Made by a program: the position numbers and the translations under genes | NCBI GenBank assembly: GCA_050246735.1 | Contig: JBFWVM010000017.1 | Location: forward strand, 1 to 64,000 | Direction of reading: 5' to 3' | Length of the DNA: 64,000 nt | Source: Taklimakanibacter sp050246735 | GTDB taxonomy: Bacteria; Pseudomonadota; Alphaproteobacteria; Rhizobiales; Aestuariivirgaceae | Shown here: positions 34,831 through 48,189 of the stretch, one piece after another | How the letters are laid out: every line of letters begins with the position of its first letter | Position numbering within the stretch: position 1 is the first letter of the stretch | The notes under the pieces: generated by a model | Seen by the model: the letters and a program-made list of their open reading frames with translations, nothing else | What the model was told of the DNA's origin: nothing | Databases searched by the model: none

Positions 34831-34920
34831 CCGGTCCGCCTCCTGAAACTATTCACAAGCCGAGACTAACAAGGCGCCATCGGCATGTCACCGGTCGGGC
34901 GCCCACGGTCTTGGGAACGT

Positions 34921-35037
34921 CTAGAGATTTCCATCGCGCCAATAGGACCTGATGAAGAGGATGAGCGCCACGATGGCGATGATGGCGACGACGATCTTGA
35001 GTGCCAATGACGGCTCGAACATCAGGATGGGATGCAT
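34921..35037 (-). CDS. Small single-helix membrane protein, 38 residues
   Basis: A short frame reads MHPILMFEPSLALKIV and continues with a hydrophobic helix (VVAIIAIVALILFI) and a charged end RSYWRDGNL. GGAG lies six bases before the ATG. It sits between purA and the ftsH paralogue, both on the same strand, and below the size usually annotated. The composition is that of a genuine one-pass inner membrane peptide. Function unknown; without conservation data it remains tentative. Confidence 0.5.
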   Translation of the reverse strand: MHPILMFEPSLALKIVVAIIAIVALILFIRSYWRDGNL

Positions 35038-35045
35038 GGCGCGCT

Positions 35046-35087
35046 CCGGACTTTCCTTGTTTCCAATATATAGGCGGGAAAGTCCGG
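35046..35087 (-). promoter_or_regulatory. Hairpin downstream of purA touching the small-protein ribosome binding site
   Basis: The arms CCGGACTTTCC (35046-35056) and GGAAAGTCCGG (35077-35087) form an 11-bp perfect stem with a 20-base loop. In the leftward transcript the end of the stem overlaps the GGAG ribosome binding site of the 38-residue gene. It has no T-run, so it is more likely an mRNA stability or translation element than an intrinsic terminator. Confidence 0.45.
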
Positions 35088-35097
35088 CCCGGCATCC

Positions 35098-36390
<1,293 letters not shown>

Positions 36391-36552
36391 TCATCCGATC
36401 TCCCGACGTGAAACGGCCCCGCTGCGCTTTCGCGCCGGGGCCGTTGCAGGCTTTTACACCGGAACCGGCGAAAGGCAAACGCGTATTGACCTCCATGGCG
36501 GCGTTGCTCATGAATGACTTGAGGGAATCCGGGGCTGGGATTAAAATGACGC

Positions 36553-36798
36553 ATGGCTAGAAAACAGAGATCAAGTCCGGTCCGCGCCTTGAAGATCGTC
36601 GTGATCGTCATCGTGCTCGCCGGCATATTGGCCTATCTGGGCCCGTGGCTCTCGGCCACGATCGGCGTGTTCAATTCGAGCCTCCTGCTGGCCGTCCTGA
36701 TCGTCGCCTATTTCCAGAGCGAGACCGACGATCTGTCCGCCCGGCTCGAGTTTCTCGAGAAGAAGGTGCTGGGTGCCAGCGCGAAGGACCCCCGGTAG
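36553..36798 (+). CDS. Small membrane protein, 81 residues
   Basis: A protein with a basic N-terminus (MARKQRSSPVR) and two hydrophobic segments (about 13-33 and 41-55). A short amphipathic, coiled-coil-like end (LSARLEFLEKKVLG) follows. Divergent from purA across about 160 bp. Unknown family. The combination of helices and a clean charged tail supports it being real, but the ribosome binding site is poor. Confidence 0.5.
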   Translation: MARKQRSSPVRALKIVVIVIVLAGILAYLGPWLSATIGVFNSSLLLAVLIVAYFQSETDDLSARLEFLEKKVLGASAKDPR

Positions 36799-36839
36799 CG
36801 CGCCCGCAGGGCGGACGCTACCGGATTCGCACAACTTAT

Positions 36840-37046
36840 CCTTCCCCCTCGTGGGGAAGGTGTCTACCCGGCCCATGGCCGGGTAGACGGATGGGGGCGG
36901 TGCAGCAAGGACAGCGTCGCCAGCCCAGGCATCTGATCGCCGCAGCGCTGAAGCATCAGCATACAGATCTCCGGAATTTCGTCGGTTGGGCCACCCCCAC
37001 CCGGCGCTCCGCGCCTCCTTCCCCACGCGAAGCGTGGGGAAGGAGG
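36840..37046. repeat. Cluster of three long palindromes (REP/BIME-like)
   Basis: Between two genes lie CCTTCCCC/GGGGAAGG (36840-36847, 36853-36860), GTCTACCCGGCC/GGCCGGGTAGAC (36862-36873, 36877-36888; 12-bp arms, 3-base loop) and a 15-bp-arm hairpin (37014-37028, 37032-37046; loop GAA). The first and third share CTTCCCC/GGGGAAG. Such intergenic palindrome clusters are typical interspersed repeats of Hyphomicrobiales. The rest of the 296-bp spacer (36799-37094) shows no gene. Confidence 0.75.
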
Positions 37047-37094
37047 AAGATATGTGAATATCAAGGCGCTTCGCGGCGGAGGGACGATGCGGGC

Positions 37095-38771
37095 TCACTC
37101 GGCGTTGAAGCCGATCTCGAGGTCGCGCGGCCAGCTCACCTTGTAGCCGTGCCTGACGACCTTGACGTCCTGCGGCGCGAGCTCGAAGCTCCAGGCCAGC
37201 ACCCCCCGCCGCCTCTCGAAATCCCTGACCGTCGGGGGCGTCATGCCGGAGAGGATGTCGACGGTGATCCGGCCCTCGGTCGAATAGGGCATCTGGTCCA
37301 GGACGGTGATCGGGATGGGCGCCTGGTGCAGGTTCTTGACCGTGATGTCGAAGGCGCGCTCGGCGACATGTGAGGTCGAGATCAGCCCCTCCTCGGCGGT
37401 GCGCCGCTTCACCTCGATGCGCTTGACCTTGACCAGGTCGTCGGCGCCGAAGCCGAGCCTGCCCTCCTCGCCGGGCGACAGCATCGGCAGGGCGCCCTCG
37501 CCCATGAACACGCCCTCGCGATAGAGCATGACCGGGCCCGGCAGCAGCGGCGTGTCGCCCGAAAGCGTGAAGGCCGCCGTCAGATAGGCATTGGGATCGA
37601 GCCTGGGCGCGGCGAGCGCCGACAGCCTGGCGGCGATCCTGTCGGTCGCGATGCGCACCTTCTTGGCCGTGCCGGTATTGTCGACGCTGACCCGGCCGGC
37701 GATGCCATAGAGCGCCTGGAAGCCCGCGATCTCGACCGTCGCCTGCTTCTGCGGGGCCAGTATCCGCTCACGCGTCTTCTCGCCGTAGGCATGCGCCAGA
37801 TCATCGGCGACGGCCGGCGGCCCGGCGCCGGCATCGCCGATGCCGCGGGAGGTGAAGTTCTCGCGCCGGCCCTCCTCGAAGCCGTCGATGGCCATAGGGG
37901 TGAGCTCGGGCGCCGCGGTGGCGCCCAGCGGGCGCGCCGTCGACAGGGTAAGCGCGACATCGTCCCAGCTTTCCGCCGTCGACTGCACGACGTCGGCGCG
38001 CCGCACCAGATCGATGGCGGCCCTGCCGTCCTTGCCCATCTCGCCGAGCCGCGCGTCATAAAGCGGCCGCCATCCGGCATTGTGGATGCGGTAGCGCAGG
38101 CGGAACGTGCCTTGCGTCTCCTGCGCCGCCGTCAGGTGCACGCTGACCTTGAAGCGCTGCTCGTCCTGCGGCGCCAGATCGCCGAGCCGCCTGTTGAGGT
38201 CGGCGACCGACCGGTCGATCTCGCGCTGGCGCAGCCGCGCATCGAGCACGGCCTTGCCGAGGCCGGCGAGCCTGGTGCCGACGAGGTCGAGCACGCCGGC
38301 GAGCCCCTGCGCGTCGAGGATGCGCGTCTCGCCTTCCTTCGGCTGCCGGGCGAGCGTCGCGCTCGCCAGCTGCTGCATCAGGCTCTTCTGATATTCGGCG
38401 TCGGCGACCGCCTGGTCGAGCGCCGCGCGCTCGTCGCCGAGCGCTTCGATGTCCTTCTCGATGCGCTTGCGCTCTTCATCGCGGCCATCGCCGGCCGTGA
38501 AGACGACGCGCGAATCGACCGAGGCGATCTCGATCCCGGCATCGCCCGCCCCTTCGACGCGCAGGGTCTCGGGCGCGAGCTCGGCCGGCAGGCCCTCGAA
38601 GACCAGCGTATGCTGGCCCTGACCGATCCGGGCTTCGGCGATGCGCGTGACCTCCGCGCCTTGCGGGAAGACGGTCACCGCATCGATGCGCGAAACGGCG
38701 GTGATGTCGGCGGCGATGGCGGGCGTCAGCGCCGTGGTGGCGAGAAAAAGCGCAACGGTGATGGCACGCAT
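37095..38771 (-). CDS. Mucoidy inhibitor A family protein (DUF4140/DUF4139)
   Basis: A 558-residue exported protein. The signal peptide is residues 1-20 (MRAITVALFLATTALTPAIA). The DUF4140-like N-terminal domain (DAVTVFPQGAEVTRIAEA, about 28-100) is followed by a coiled coil (about 100-210) and a beta-rich DUF4139 part (RIHNAGWRPLYDARL to the end). Related to MuiA-type proteins, whose mechanism is unknown. It lies downstream of serA on the same strand with an 88-bp gap. It probably acts in the periplasm or at the outer membrane. Confidence 0.82.
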   Translation of the reverse strand: MRAITVALFLATTALTPAIAADITAVSRIDAVTVFPQGAEVTRIAEARIGQGQHTLVFEGLPAELAPETLRVEGAGDAGIEIASVDSRVVFTAGDGRDEERKRIEKDIEALGDERAALDQAVADAEYQKSLMQQLASATLARQPKEGETRILDAQGLAGVLDLVGTRLAGLGKAVLDARLRQREIDRSVADLNRRLGDLAPQDEQRFKVSVHLTAAQETQGTFRLRYRIHNAGWRPLYDARLGEMGKDGRAAIDLVRRADVVQSTAESWDDVALTLSTARPLGATAAPELTPMAIDGFEEGRRENFTSRGIGDAGAGPPAVADDLAHAYGEKTRERILAPQKQATVEIAGFQALYGIAGRVSVDNTGTAKKVRIATDRIAARLSALAAPRLDPNAYLTAAFTLSGDTPLLPGPVMLYREGVFMGEGALPMLSPGEEGRLGFGADDLVKVKRIEVKRRTAEEGLISTSHVAERAFDITVKNLHQAPIPITVLDQMPYSTEGRITVDILSGMTPPTVRDFERRRGVLAWSFELAPQDVKVVRHGYKVSWPRDLEIGFNAE

Positions 38772-38859
38772 GGGGATGCTCCGTGGTTCCTGTCCAGGGA
38801 GCTATCAGAGACGGACGCAACGGCAAATTATGGGCGGGATAGCGTCGAGTCTGAGGCGC

Positions 38860-40446
38860 TCAGAACGCCAGACGCTTGGCCTGCCTGACCTGCGGCAGCC
38901 CCTCGACCGCCCGCAGCACCTGGTCCGGCACCGGCTCGTCGACCTGGACGAGGCAGATGGCGTCCTGGCCCTGCGCCATGCGGCCCAGATGGAACGTCGC
39001 GATATTGACCCCGGCATTGCCGAGCAGCATGCCGAGCGCCCCGATGAAGCCCGGCTTGTCCATGTTGGTCACATAGAGCATATGCGGGCCGAATTCCGAT
39101 TCGAGCTCGATGCCCTTGATCTGGATGATGCGCGGCTTGCCGTCGGAGAACACCGTGCCGGCGACCGAGCGCTCCATCTTCGCCGTGCGGATCGCGAGGC
39201 GGATATAGGTCTCATACGCCCCGCGCTGCGTCTGGCGCACCTCGTCGACCTTGATGCCGCGCTCTCTCGCCACCACCGGGGCCGATACCATGTTGATATC
39301 GCCCAGCATCGGCTTGAGCACGCCCGCGAGCCCGGCCGAGGTGAGGGCGCGCGTGTTCATGTCGCCCACCTCGCCTGCATATTCGATGACGATGCCGGTG
39401 ATCGGCTCGTCGGTGAGCTGGCCCGCGAACGATCCGAGCCTCTCGGCGACCGCGATGAAGGGCTTGAGGCGCGGCGCCTCGTCGGCCGAGATCGAGGGCA
39501 TGTTGAGCGCGTTCGAGACGGCGCCGGTGATCAGGTAGTCCGCCATCTGCTCGGCGATCTGGATCGCGACGTTCTCCTGCGCTTCCGCCGTCGAGGCGCC
39601 GAGATGCGGCGTCGCCACCACGTTCTCGAGCCCGAAGAGCTTGTGCTCCTGCGCCGGCTCGGTCTCGAACACGTCGAGCGCCGCGCCCGCCACGTGGCCC
39701 GATCTGAGCGCCTCGTGGAGCGCGTCCTCGACCACCAGGCCGCCGCGCGCGCAGTTGATGATCCTCACCCCCTTCTTCATCCTGCCGATCGCCGCCGCAT
39801 CAATGATGCCGCGCGTCTTGTCGGTGAGCGGCGTGTGCAGGGTGATGAAGTCCGACCGCCTGAGAATGTCCTCGAGCTCGACCTTCTCCACCCCGATGGC
39901 GACCGCCCGTTCCGGCGACAGGAACGGATCGAAGGCGATCACCTTCATCTTCAGGCCGAGGGCCCGGTCGGCGACGATGGCGCCGATATTGCCGCAGCCG
40001 ATGACGCCCAGTGTCTTGTTGAAGAGCTCGACGCCCATGAAGCGGTTCTTCTCCCATTTTCCGGCATGGGTCGACGCATTGGCCTCCGGGATCTGGCGGG
40101 CGAGCGCCATCATCAGCGAGATCGCGTGCTCGGCCGTGGTGATGGCGTTGCCGAAGGGCGTGTTCATCACGATGATGCCGCGCTGCGTGGCGGCGGGGAT
40201 GTCGACATTGTCGACGCCGATGCCGGCGCGGCCGATCACCTTGAGCCTGCCGGCGGCGGCGATGAGCTTCGGCGACACCTTGGTCGCCGAGCGGATGGCG
40301 AGGCCGTCATAGGCCGGGATGGCGGCGAGGAGCGCGTCCTTGTCCTTGCCGAGGTCGGGCCGATAGTCGACATCGATGCCGCGGTCGCGGAAGATCTGGA
40401 CGGAGGCTTCGGACAGCCTGTCGGAAACGAGCACACGCGATTTCAT
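38860..40446 (-). CDS. serA: D-3-phosphoglycerate dehydrogenase
   Basis: A 528-residue enzyme, the first step of serine synthesis. The substrate domain begins MKSRVLVSDRLSE. The Rossmann fold has IGCGNIGAIVADRALGLKM and the catalytic region includes HTPLTDKTRGIID and the histidine in TPHLGAST. An intervening ASB domain and a C-terminal ACT domain (LYVTNMDKPGFIGALGMLL) follow, as in the long type. The ACT domain normally allows feedback inhibition by serine. It follows serC by 36 bp in the same orientation. Confidence 0.95.
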   Translation of the reverse strand: MKSRVLVSDRLSEASVQIFRDRGIDVDYRPDLGKDKDALLAAIPAYDGLAIRSATKVSPKLIAAAGRLKVIGRAGIGVDNVDIPAATQRGIIVMNTPFGNAITTAEHAISLMMALARQIPEANASTHAGKWEKNRFMGVELFNKTLGVIGCGNIGAIVADRALGLKMKVIAFDPFLSPERAVAIGVEKVELEDILRRSDFITLHTPLTDKTRGIIDAAAIGRMKKGVRIINCARGGLVVEDALHEALRSGHVAGAALDVFETEPAQEHKLFGLENVVATPHLGASTAEAQENVAIQIAEQMADYLITGAVSNALNMPSISADEAPRLKPFIAVAERLGSFAGQLTDEPITGIVIEYAGEVGDMNTRALTSAGLAGVLKPMLGDINMVSAPVVARERGIKVDEVRQTQRGAYETYIRLAIRTAKMERSVAGTVFSDGKPRIIQIKGIELESEFGPHMLYVTNMDKPGFIGALGMLLGNAGVNIATFHLGRMAQGQDAICLVQVDEPVPDQVLRAVEGLPQVRQAKRLAF

Positions 40447-40482
40447 GGGAGAGACTCCGGGATGGGATTGACCAGAGAATTG

Positions 40483-41610
40483 TCAGCGGACGGCCTGGCC
40501 GTAGGCCCAGTCGAGCCAGGGCAGCAGCGCCTCGACGTCGGACGTCTCGACCGTGGCGCCGCACCATATGCGCAGGCCCGGCGGCGCGTCGCGATAGGCG
40601 CCGATATCGAAGGCCGCCCGCTCGGCCTCGAGCAGCCTCGCCATCGTCTTCGGCACGTGCTCGCCGCCGTCGAGGGTCAGGCACACGGAGGTGTTCGACC
40701 GCGTCTTCGGGTCCTTCGCCAGGTGATGGGCGAAGGACCGCCGGGCGATCCATCCGTCGACGGCCTCGGCATTGGCGTCGGCGCGTCGGCGCAGCACCTT
40801 GAGTCCGCCGATGCCCTGCGCCCAGTCGAGCGCCGCCAGATAGTCCTCGACGGCGAGCATCGAGGGCGTGTTGATGGTCTCGCCGGTGAAAATGCCGGCG
40901 ATGAGCTTGCCGCCCTGCGTCATGCGGAAGATCTTCGGCAGCGGCCAGGCCGGCACATGGGTCTCGAGCCTGTGGACCGCGCGCGGCGAGAGGATGATGA
41001 CGCCATGGGCGCCCTCGCCGCCCAGCACCTTCTGCCAGGAGAAGGTGGTGACGTCGAGCCTGGTGAAATCGAGGGCCTGCGCGAAGGCGGCCGAGGTGGC
41101 ATCGCAGATGGTGAGGCCCTGCCGGTCGGCGGCGATCCAGCTTGCGTCAGGCACCCGAACGCCCGACGTGGTGCCGTTCCAGGTGAAGACGACGTCGTGG
41201 CTGAAATCGACTTGGGCGAGGTCGGGAAGCCCGCCATAGGGCGCCTTCAGGATGCGCGCCTCCTCGAGCTTGAGCTGCCTGACGACGTCGCCGACCCAGC
41301 CTTCGCCGAAGCTTTCCCAGGCCAGGAGATCGACCGGCCGGGCGCCGAGCAGCGACCACAGGGCCATCTCGACGGCGCCCGTGTCGGAGGCCGGCACGAT
41401 GCCGATCAGATGGCTGTCCGGCACCTCGAGGACCTCGCGCGTGAGCGTGATCGCCCGCTTGAGACGCGCCTTGCCTTCGCTCGATCGATGCGAGCGTCCG
41501 GTCAGGGCTTGCGTGAGGAGATCGGGCGACCAGCCCGGGATCTTGGCGCACGGGCCGGAAGAGAAGTGCGGATTGACCGGCCGCACGGCCGGTTTCTCGA
41601 AGCTCGTCAT
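40483..41610 (-). CDS. serC: Phosphoserine aminotransferase
   Basis: A 375-residue PLP enzyme, second step of serine synthesis. It belongs to the alphaproteobacterial/archaeal-type SerC branch, starting with NPHFSSGPCAKIPGW. The PLP lysine is in TFSWQKVLGGEGAHG, preceded by the aspartate of CDATSAAFA. Full length. It is the first gene of a serC-serA operon; the leader upstream may hold a regulatory RNA. Confidence 0.94.
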   Translation of the reverse strand: MTSFEKPAVRPVNPHFSSGPCAKIPGWSPDLLTQALTGRSHRSSEGKARLKRAITLTREVLEVPDSHLIGIVPASDTGAVEMALWSLLGARPVDLLAWESFGEGWVGDVVRQLKLEEARILKAPYGGLPDLAQVDFSHDVVFTWNGTTSGVRVPDASWIAADRQGLTICDATSAAFAQALDFTRLDVTTFSWQKVLGGEGAHGVIILSPRAVHRLETHVPAWPLPKIFRMTQGGKLIAGIFTGETINTPSMLAVEDYLAALDWAQGIGGLKVLRRRADANAEAVDGWIARRSFAHHLAKDPKTRSNTSVCLTLDGGEHVPKTMARLLEAERAAFDIGAYRDAPPGLRIWCGATVETSDVEALLPWLDWAYGQAVR

Positions 41611-41690
41611 GTCTGCACCATCCTTTCAGATGGGCCGCCTCTCGGTGGGGAGAGGTGTCCCGGCAGCGCTGATGCCCGAGACCGGGGCTT
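41611..41690 (-). promoter_or_regulatory. Structured serC leader, possible serC RNA motif
   Basis: Just upstream of serC the leftward transcript can form CCTCTC/GAGAGG (41638-41643, 41650-41655) and a GCCC/GGGC stem around 41674-41688. A conserved serC RNA motif is known from alphaproteobacterial serC leaders. I cannot align it to the published consensus here, so the match is only suggestive. Confidence 0.3.
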
Positions 41691-41732
41691 TCGTCAACAG
41701 CCGCGTTGCCGGCGGGGATCTCACACAGCAAA

Positions 41733-41758
41733 GCGGCGGTGGATCTCTCCACCGCCGC
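41733..41758 (-). terminator. Intrinsic terminator of the outer membrane protein gene
   Basis: The 11-bp arms GCGGCGGTGGA and TCCACCGCCGC (41733-41743, 41748-41758) with a 4-base loop are followed by TTTG in the leftward direction. The hairpin lies 31 bases past the stop of the beta-barrel gene and ends its transcript before serC. Confidence 0.7.
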
Positions 41759-41789
41759 CATCGTTCAAGCGAGAGCTCTCGATCGAGTC

Positions 41790-42359
41790 TCAGAACTTGA
41801 AGCGGACACCGGCAAGCGCCGAGTGATCGGCCGGATTCTCGCCGTTGATCATCAGTTCGCGATAGCGGTAGCCGAGATCGAGAGCGATGCTCTCCGACAT
41901 GTCGATCGACGCGCCGGCGGTGAGTGCATAGGCGAAGCCGTCATCGTCGGGCCCATGGTCGACCGAGGCCCAGCCATAGCCGACGCCGGCGCCGATATAG
42001 GGCGTGAAGATCGAATCGTTCGACCAGTCGAAATACAGATTGCCGAGCACCGTCGTGAGGCTGGCATCGGCGTCATCGCCGACGTCATAGTCGCCCGACC
42101 AGTCGACGCGCAGATCCGAGCGCAGATATTCGTTGAACTGATAGCCGACGCCGCCACCCGCCGTGAAGGCGCTGTCGTCGTCGCCCCAGTCGAGGAACGA
42201 CCAGCCGAGATCGCCGCGCAGGTAGAAGCCCATTGCCTGGTACTGTTCCGGCGTGGGAGTCGGCTCGGGTTCGGGCACATACGGATCGGCGGCCTGCGCC
42301 GCGACGGCAAATCCCGCCGTCATCGCGGCGGCCAGAAAAGCGAGCTTCAAAGACTTCAT
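41790..42359 (-). CDS. Outer membrane beta-barrel protein
   Basis: A 189-residue protein with a 23-residue signal peptide (MKSLKLAFLAAAMTAGFAVA, then AQA). A proline-glutamate-rich linker (VPEPEPTPTPE) leads to an eight-strand-barrel-like part with alternating strands (GFYLRGDLGWSF, AFTAGGGVGYQF, YIGAGVGYGWASV) and a terminal aromatic residue in GVRFKF, the Bam recognition signal. It resembles Omp25/Omp31-like opacity proteins. ATG 42359 has GGAGAATATCC upstream. A strong terminator follows. The 299-bp spacer up to 42658 should hold its promoter; I could not assign boxes. Confidence 0.85.
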   Translation of the reverse strand: MKSLKLAFLAAAMTAGFAVAAQAADPYVPEPEPTPTPEQYQAMGFYLRGDLGWSFLDWGDDDSAFTAGGGVGYQFNEYLRSDLRVDWSGDYDVGDDADASLTTVLGNLYFDWSNDSIFTPYIGAGVGYGWASVDHGPDDDGFAYALTAGASIDMSESIALDLGYRYRELMINGENPADHSALAGVRFKF

Positions 42360-42658
42360 GGATATTCTCCTCTCCCGGTGTTCCCGGTAACACACGTCCC
42401 TTCGTGATGGTTCCTAGTTAGGAGCGGCATGTGACGAGAGACTGACCCCAATCGGGCAGCAAAAAGGCAGTTCGGGACTGTTGCAAAAACATCACGACGG
42501 CCTGTGCCCAAGCGGAACACGTCATTGACCGTGCACTGACCAATATGGCGTCTCGGCGGCAATTCACCCTGCGGAACGACCGGCGCCCGACTGGCCTCCC
42601 GGCCTGTTCCTCGCCGGGCTTCAACTTTCGCGCGATCTGCTCTAGGAACCGCAGCATC

Positions 42659-43591
42659 ATGACGCCCGTCGCAACGACAAGGGACTGGCTCATCCTCGCG
42701 GCGCTCGTCGCGGCGTGGGGTTCCTCCTTCGCTATGACCAAGGTTGCCGTTGGGTCGATCGACCCGGCCTGGGTCATGGCGCTGCGTCTCCTCGTCGGCG
42801 GCGTGTTCCTCGCCCTCATCGTGATGCTGACCGGCCGGCAGTGGCCGCGCGGCAGGCGCGTCTGGACCTGGTTCGTGGGCCTCGGCCTGGTCGGTCATGC
42901 GGTTCCCTTCTTCCTGATCTCCTGGGGCACCCAGTTCATCACTTCCGGCCTCTCCGGCGTGCTCATGGGAGCCATTCCGTTGTTCGTCATCGTGCTCGCG
43001 CATGTCTTCCTGCCCGACGAGCGGCTCACGCGCATGAAGACCCTGGGCTTCCTCACCGGCTTCATCGGCCTCATCGTCGTCCTGGGGCCGGAAAAGCTCC
43101 TGCATTTCGAAGGCCAGGGCATGGCGCTCGTCGGCGAGATCGCCATCCTCGTCTCCTGCCTGTGCTATGCCGTGCACAGCCTCCTCGCCCGGCGCATCCC
43201 GTTCCAGGGACCGGTCGAGCAGGCCGCCGCCGTGTGCCTCGCGGGCGGCTCAATGGGTCTGGCTTTCGCCTGTGTCTACGCGCCGCAGGGCCTGGAGCGG
43301 GCGACCTGGCTCGCCTGTCTCTGCGTCATCGGGCTCGGAATCGTGCCCACCGCCATCGCCACCTTGCTGGTCTATGCCGTCGTGCGCTTGGCCGGCGTCA
43401 GCTTCGTGGCCTATTCCAACTATCTGGTGCCTGTCTATGCGCTGGGCCTCGGCGCGCTCGTGCTGGGCGAGACGCTCACCGCAAATGTCGGGATCGGCCT
43501 CCTCCTCATCCTTGCCGGCATCGCCGCGAGCCGCATACATTCGCTCCGCCGGCCCTCGCTCCGGCGCCGGCCCGGATCCATCCGGCAATAA
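42659..43591 (+). CDS. EamA/DMT-family transporter
   Basis: A 310-residue inner membrane protein with ten predicted helices in two repeated halves, each an EamA domain (LAALVAAWGSSFAMTKVAV at the start, and VSCLCYAVHSLLARR in the second half). The family exports amino acids, metabolites or drugs; the substrate cannot be told. ATG 42659 begins the conserved part; the upstream frame looks non-coding. It converges on glmM. Confidence 0.88.
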   Translation: MTPVATTRDWLILAALVAAWGSSFAMTKVAVGSIDPAWVMALRLLVGGVFLALIVMLTGRQWPRGRRVWTWFVGLGLVGHAVPFFLISWGTQFITSGLSGVLMGAIPLFVIVLAHVFLPDERLTRMKTLGFLTGFIGLIVVLGPEKLLHFEGQGMALVGEIAILVSCLCYAVHSLLARRIPFQGPVEQAAAVCLAGGSMGLAFACVYAPQGLERATWLACLCVIGLGIVPTAIATLLVYAVVRLAGVSFVAYSNYLVPVYALGLGALVLGETLTANVGIGLLLILAGIAASRIHSLRRPSLRRRPGSIRQ

Positions 43592-43640
43592 GGGCGACCA
43601 CATGCATGGAAGTCGATGGGGCCGCCCGCCGGGCCTCCGG

Positions 43641-44987
<1,347 letters not shown>

Positions 44988-45050
44988 GGTTATCCTTTTC
45001 CTACCTGGCCTCCATGCCCGCGAGTCTATACCAGATCGGCCCGCCAGGGG

Positions 45051-46100
45051 TTAAAGGGCGTTTCCGGGGTCGGCCGCCGCCAGCGCCACCGCGAGCGCCT
45101 GCCGGGTCGCCTTGACGTCGTGGACCCGCAGGATCTGCGCGCCGGCGAGCGCGGCATGGACGGCGCCGCCCACCGAGCCGAATACCCGCTCGCCCGCCGT
45201 CTTCTCGCCGGTGAGGGCACCGGTGAAGGCCTTGCGCGACAGGCCGAGCAGCAGGACGGCGCCCAGCCCGAGGAACAGCGGCAATTGGCTGAGCAGCGCC
45301 AGATTGTGGGCGAAGGTCTTGCCGAAGCCGATCCCGGGATCGACGGCGATGAGCCCGGGCGCGATCCCCGCGGCCAGGCAGGCGGCGATCCGCTCCTCGA
45401 GCATGTCGAAGACGTCGAGCGCCACGTCGTCATAGACCGGATTGACCTGCATCGTCTTGGGATCGCCTTGCGCATGCATCAGGACCACCGGGCAGCCGAG
45501 CTTCGCCGCCATGGCGAGGCTGTCGGGATCGAAGGTGAGCGCCGACACGTCGTTGACGATTGCCGCACCCGCTGCCACCGCCTCGCGCATCAGCGCCGCC
45601 TTGCGGGTGTCGACGGACAGGCGATGGCCCGCACGGGCGAGCGCGCGGATGACCGGGACCACGCGCTGCGTCTCGACGCCGGGCGGCACGGCATCGGAGC
45701 CCGGCCTCGTGGACTCCCCGCCCACATCGAGGATATGGGCGCCCTCTTCAGCGAGCCTGAGACCGAGCGCGATCGCCTCTTCCGGCCCCGCCAGGCGACC
45801 GCCGTCGGAAAATGAATCGGGCGTCACGTTGATGATGCCCATGAGCTTCGGCCGGTCGAGGGGGAGGCCGGCGAAATCGGGACGCCGGGCTTCGATCGGC
45901 CGCAGCTCGTCGGGAAAGGTCCGCGCGTCCTCATAGGAGATGACGCGCCGCGCGATGCGCCCGCTTTCGCGTTCGATGAGCTCGGCCAGGGTGAAGGCGA
46001 TGAAGCCCGATCCGCCGAGCGCGCCGCCCGTGCCGGAGGAGATCGCGCGGCGCGCGTCCGGGCCGTGGAGCAGACCCAGGGGGCGAAGATAGCGGGTCAT
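45051..46100 (-). CDS. folP: Dihydropteroate synthase
   Basis: A 349-residue folate enzyme joining dihydropterin pyrophosphate and p-aminobenzoate; the sulfonamide target. The core starts at about residue 86 with LMGIINVTPDSFSDGG, followed by GGESTRPGS and DPGIGFGKT. An extra 85-residue N-terminal part (containing RYLRPLGLLHGPDARRA) precedes it, longer than E. coli FolP. ATG 46100 is chosen because this N-terminal segment resembles alphaproteobacterial homologues. Confidence 0.93.
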   Translation of the reverse strand: MTRYLRPLGLLHGPDARRAISSGTGGALGGSGFIAFTLAELIERESGRIARRVISYEDARTFPDELRPIEARRPDFAGLPLDRPKLMGIINVTPDSFSDGGRLAGPEEAIALGLRLAEEGAHILDVGGESTRPGSDAVPPGVETQRVVPVIRALARAGHRLSVDTRKAALMREAVAAGAAIVNDVSALTFDPDSLAMAAKLGCPVVLMHAQGDPKTMQVNPVYDDVALDVFDMLEERIAACLAAGIAPGLIAVDPGIGFGKTFAHNLALLSQLPLFLGLGAVLLLGLSRKAFTGALTGEKTAGERVFGSVGGAVHAALAGAQILRVHDVKATRQALAVALAAADPGNAL

Positions 46101-46132
46101 CTTCGAAACGGGCGCCGCCTGAGCGCAGGCTT

Positions 46133-48067
<1,935 letters not shown>

Positions 48068-48189
48068 GTCGTTCCTCTCTGCAAGGCGCGCAAGCCCGGG
48101 ATCCGGGCGCAATTCTGCCGCCCAAAAGTTAATCCTAACATAGGGATGCCCGCCCGGATTGCCAAGCGTAACGGCATTCCCGGTGCAAG

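Noticed and set aside
33523..34869. A 448-codon plus-strand frame opposite the ftsH paralogue
   Set aside because: It is antisense to complete AAA and protease motifs; composition typical of a shadow frame.
36862..36888. Reading the 12-bp palindrome as an intrinsic terminator
   Set aside because: It lacks a T-run on either side and belongs to a cluster of similar palindromes, so an interspersed repeat is the better description.
38641..41826. A 1061-codon open frame on the plus strand
   Set aside because: It is antisense to muiA-like, serA and serC, all with strong family motifs. It is a high-GC shadow with Arg/Ala/Asp-rich low-complexity translation and no domain.
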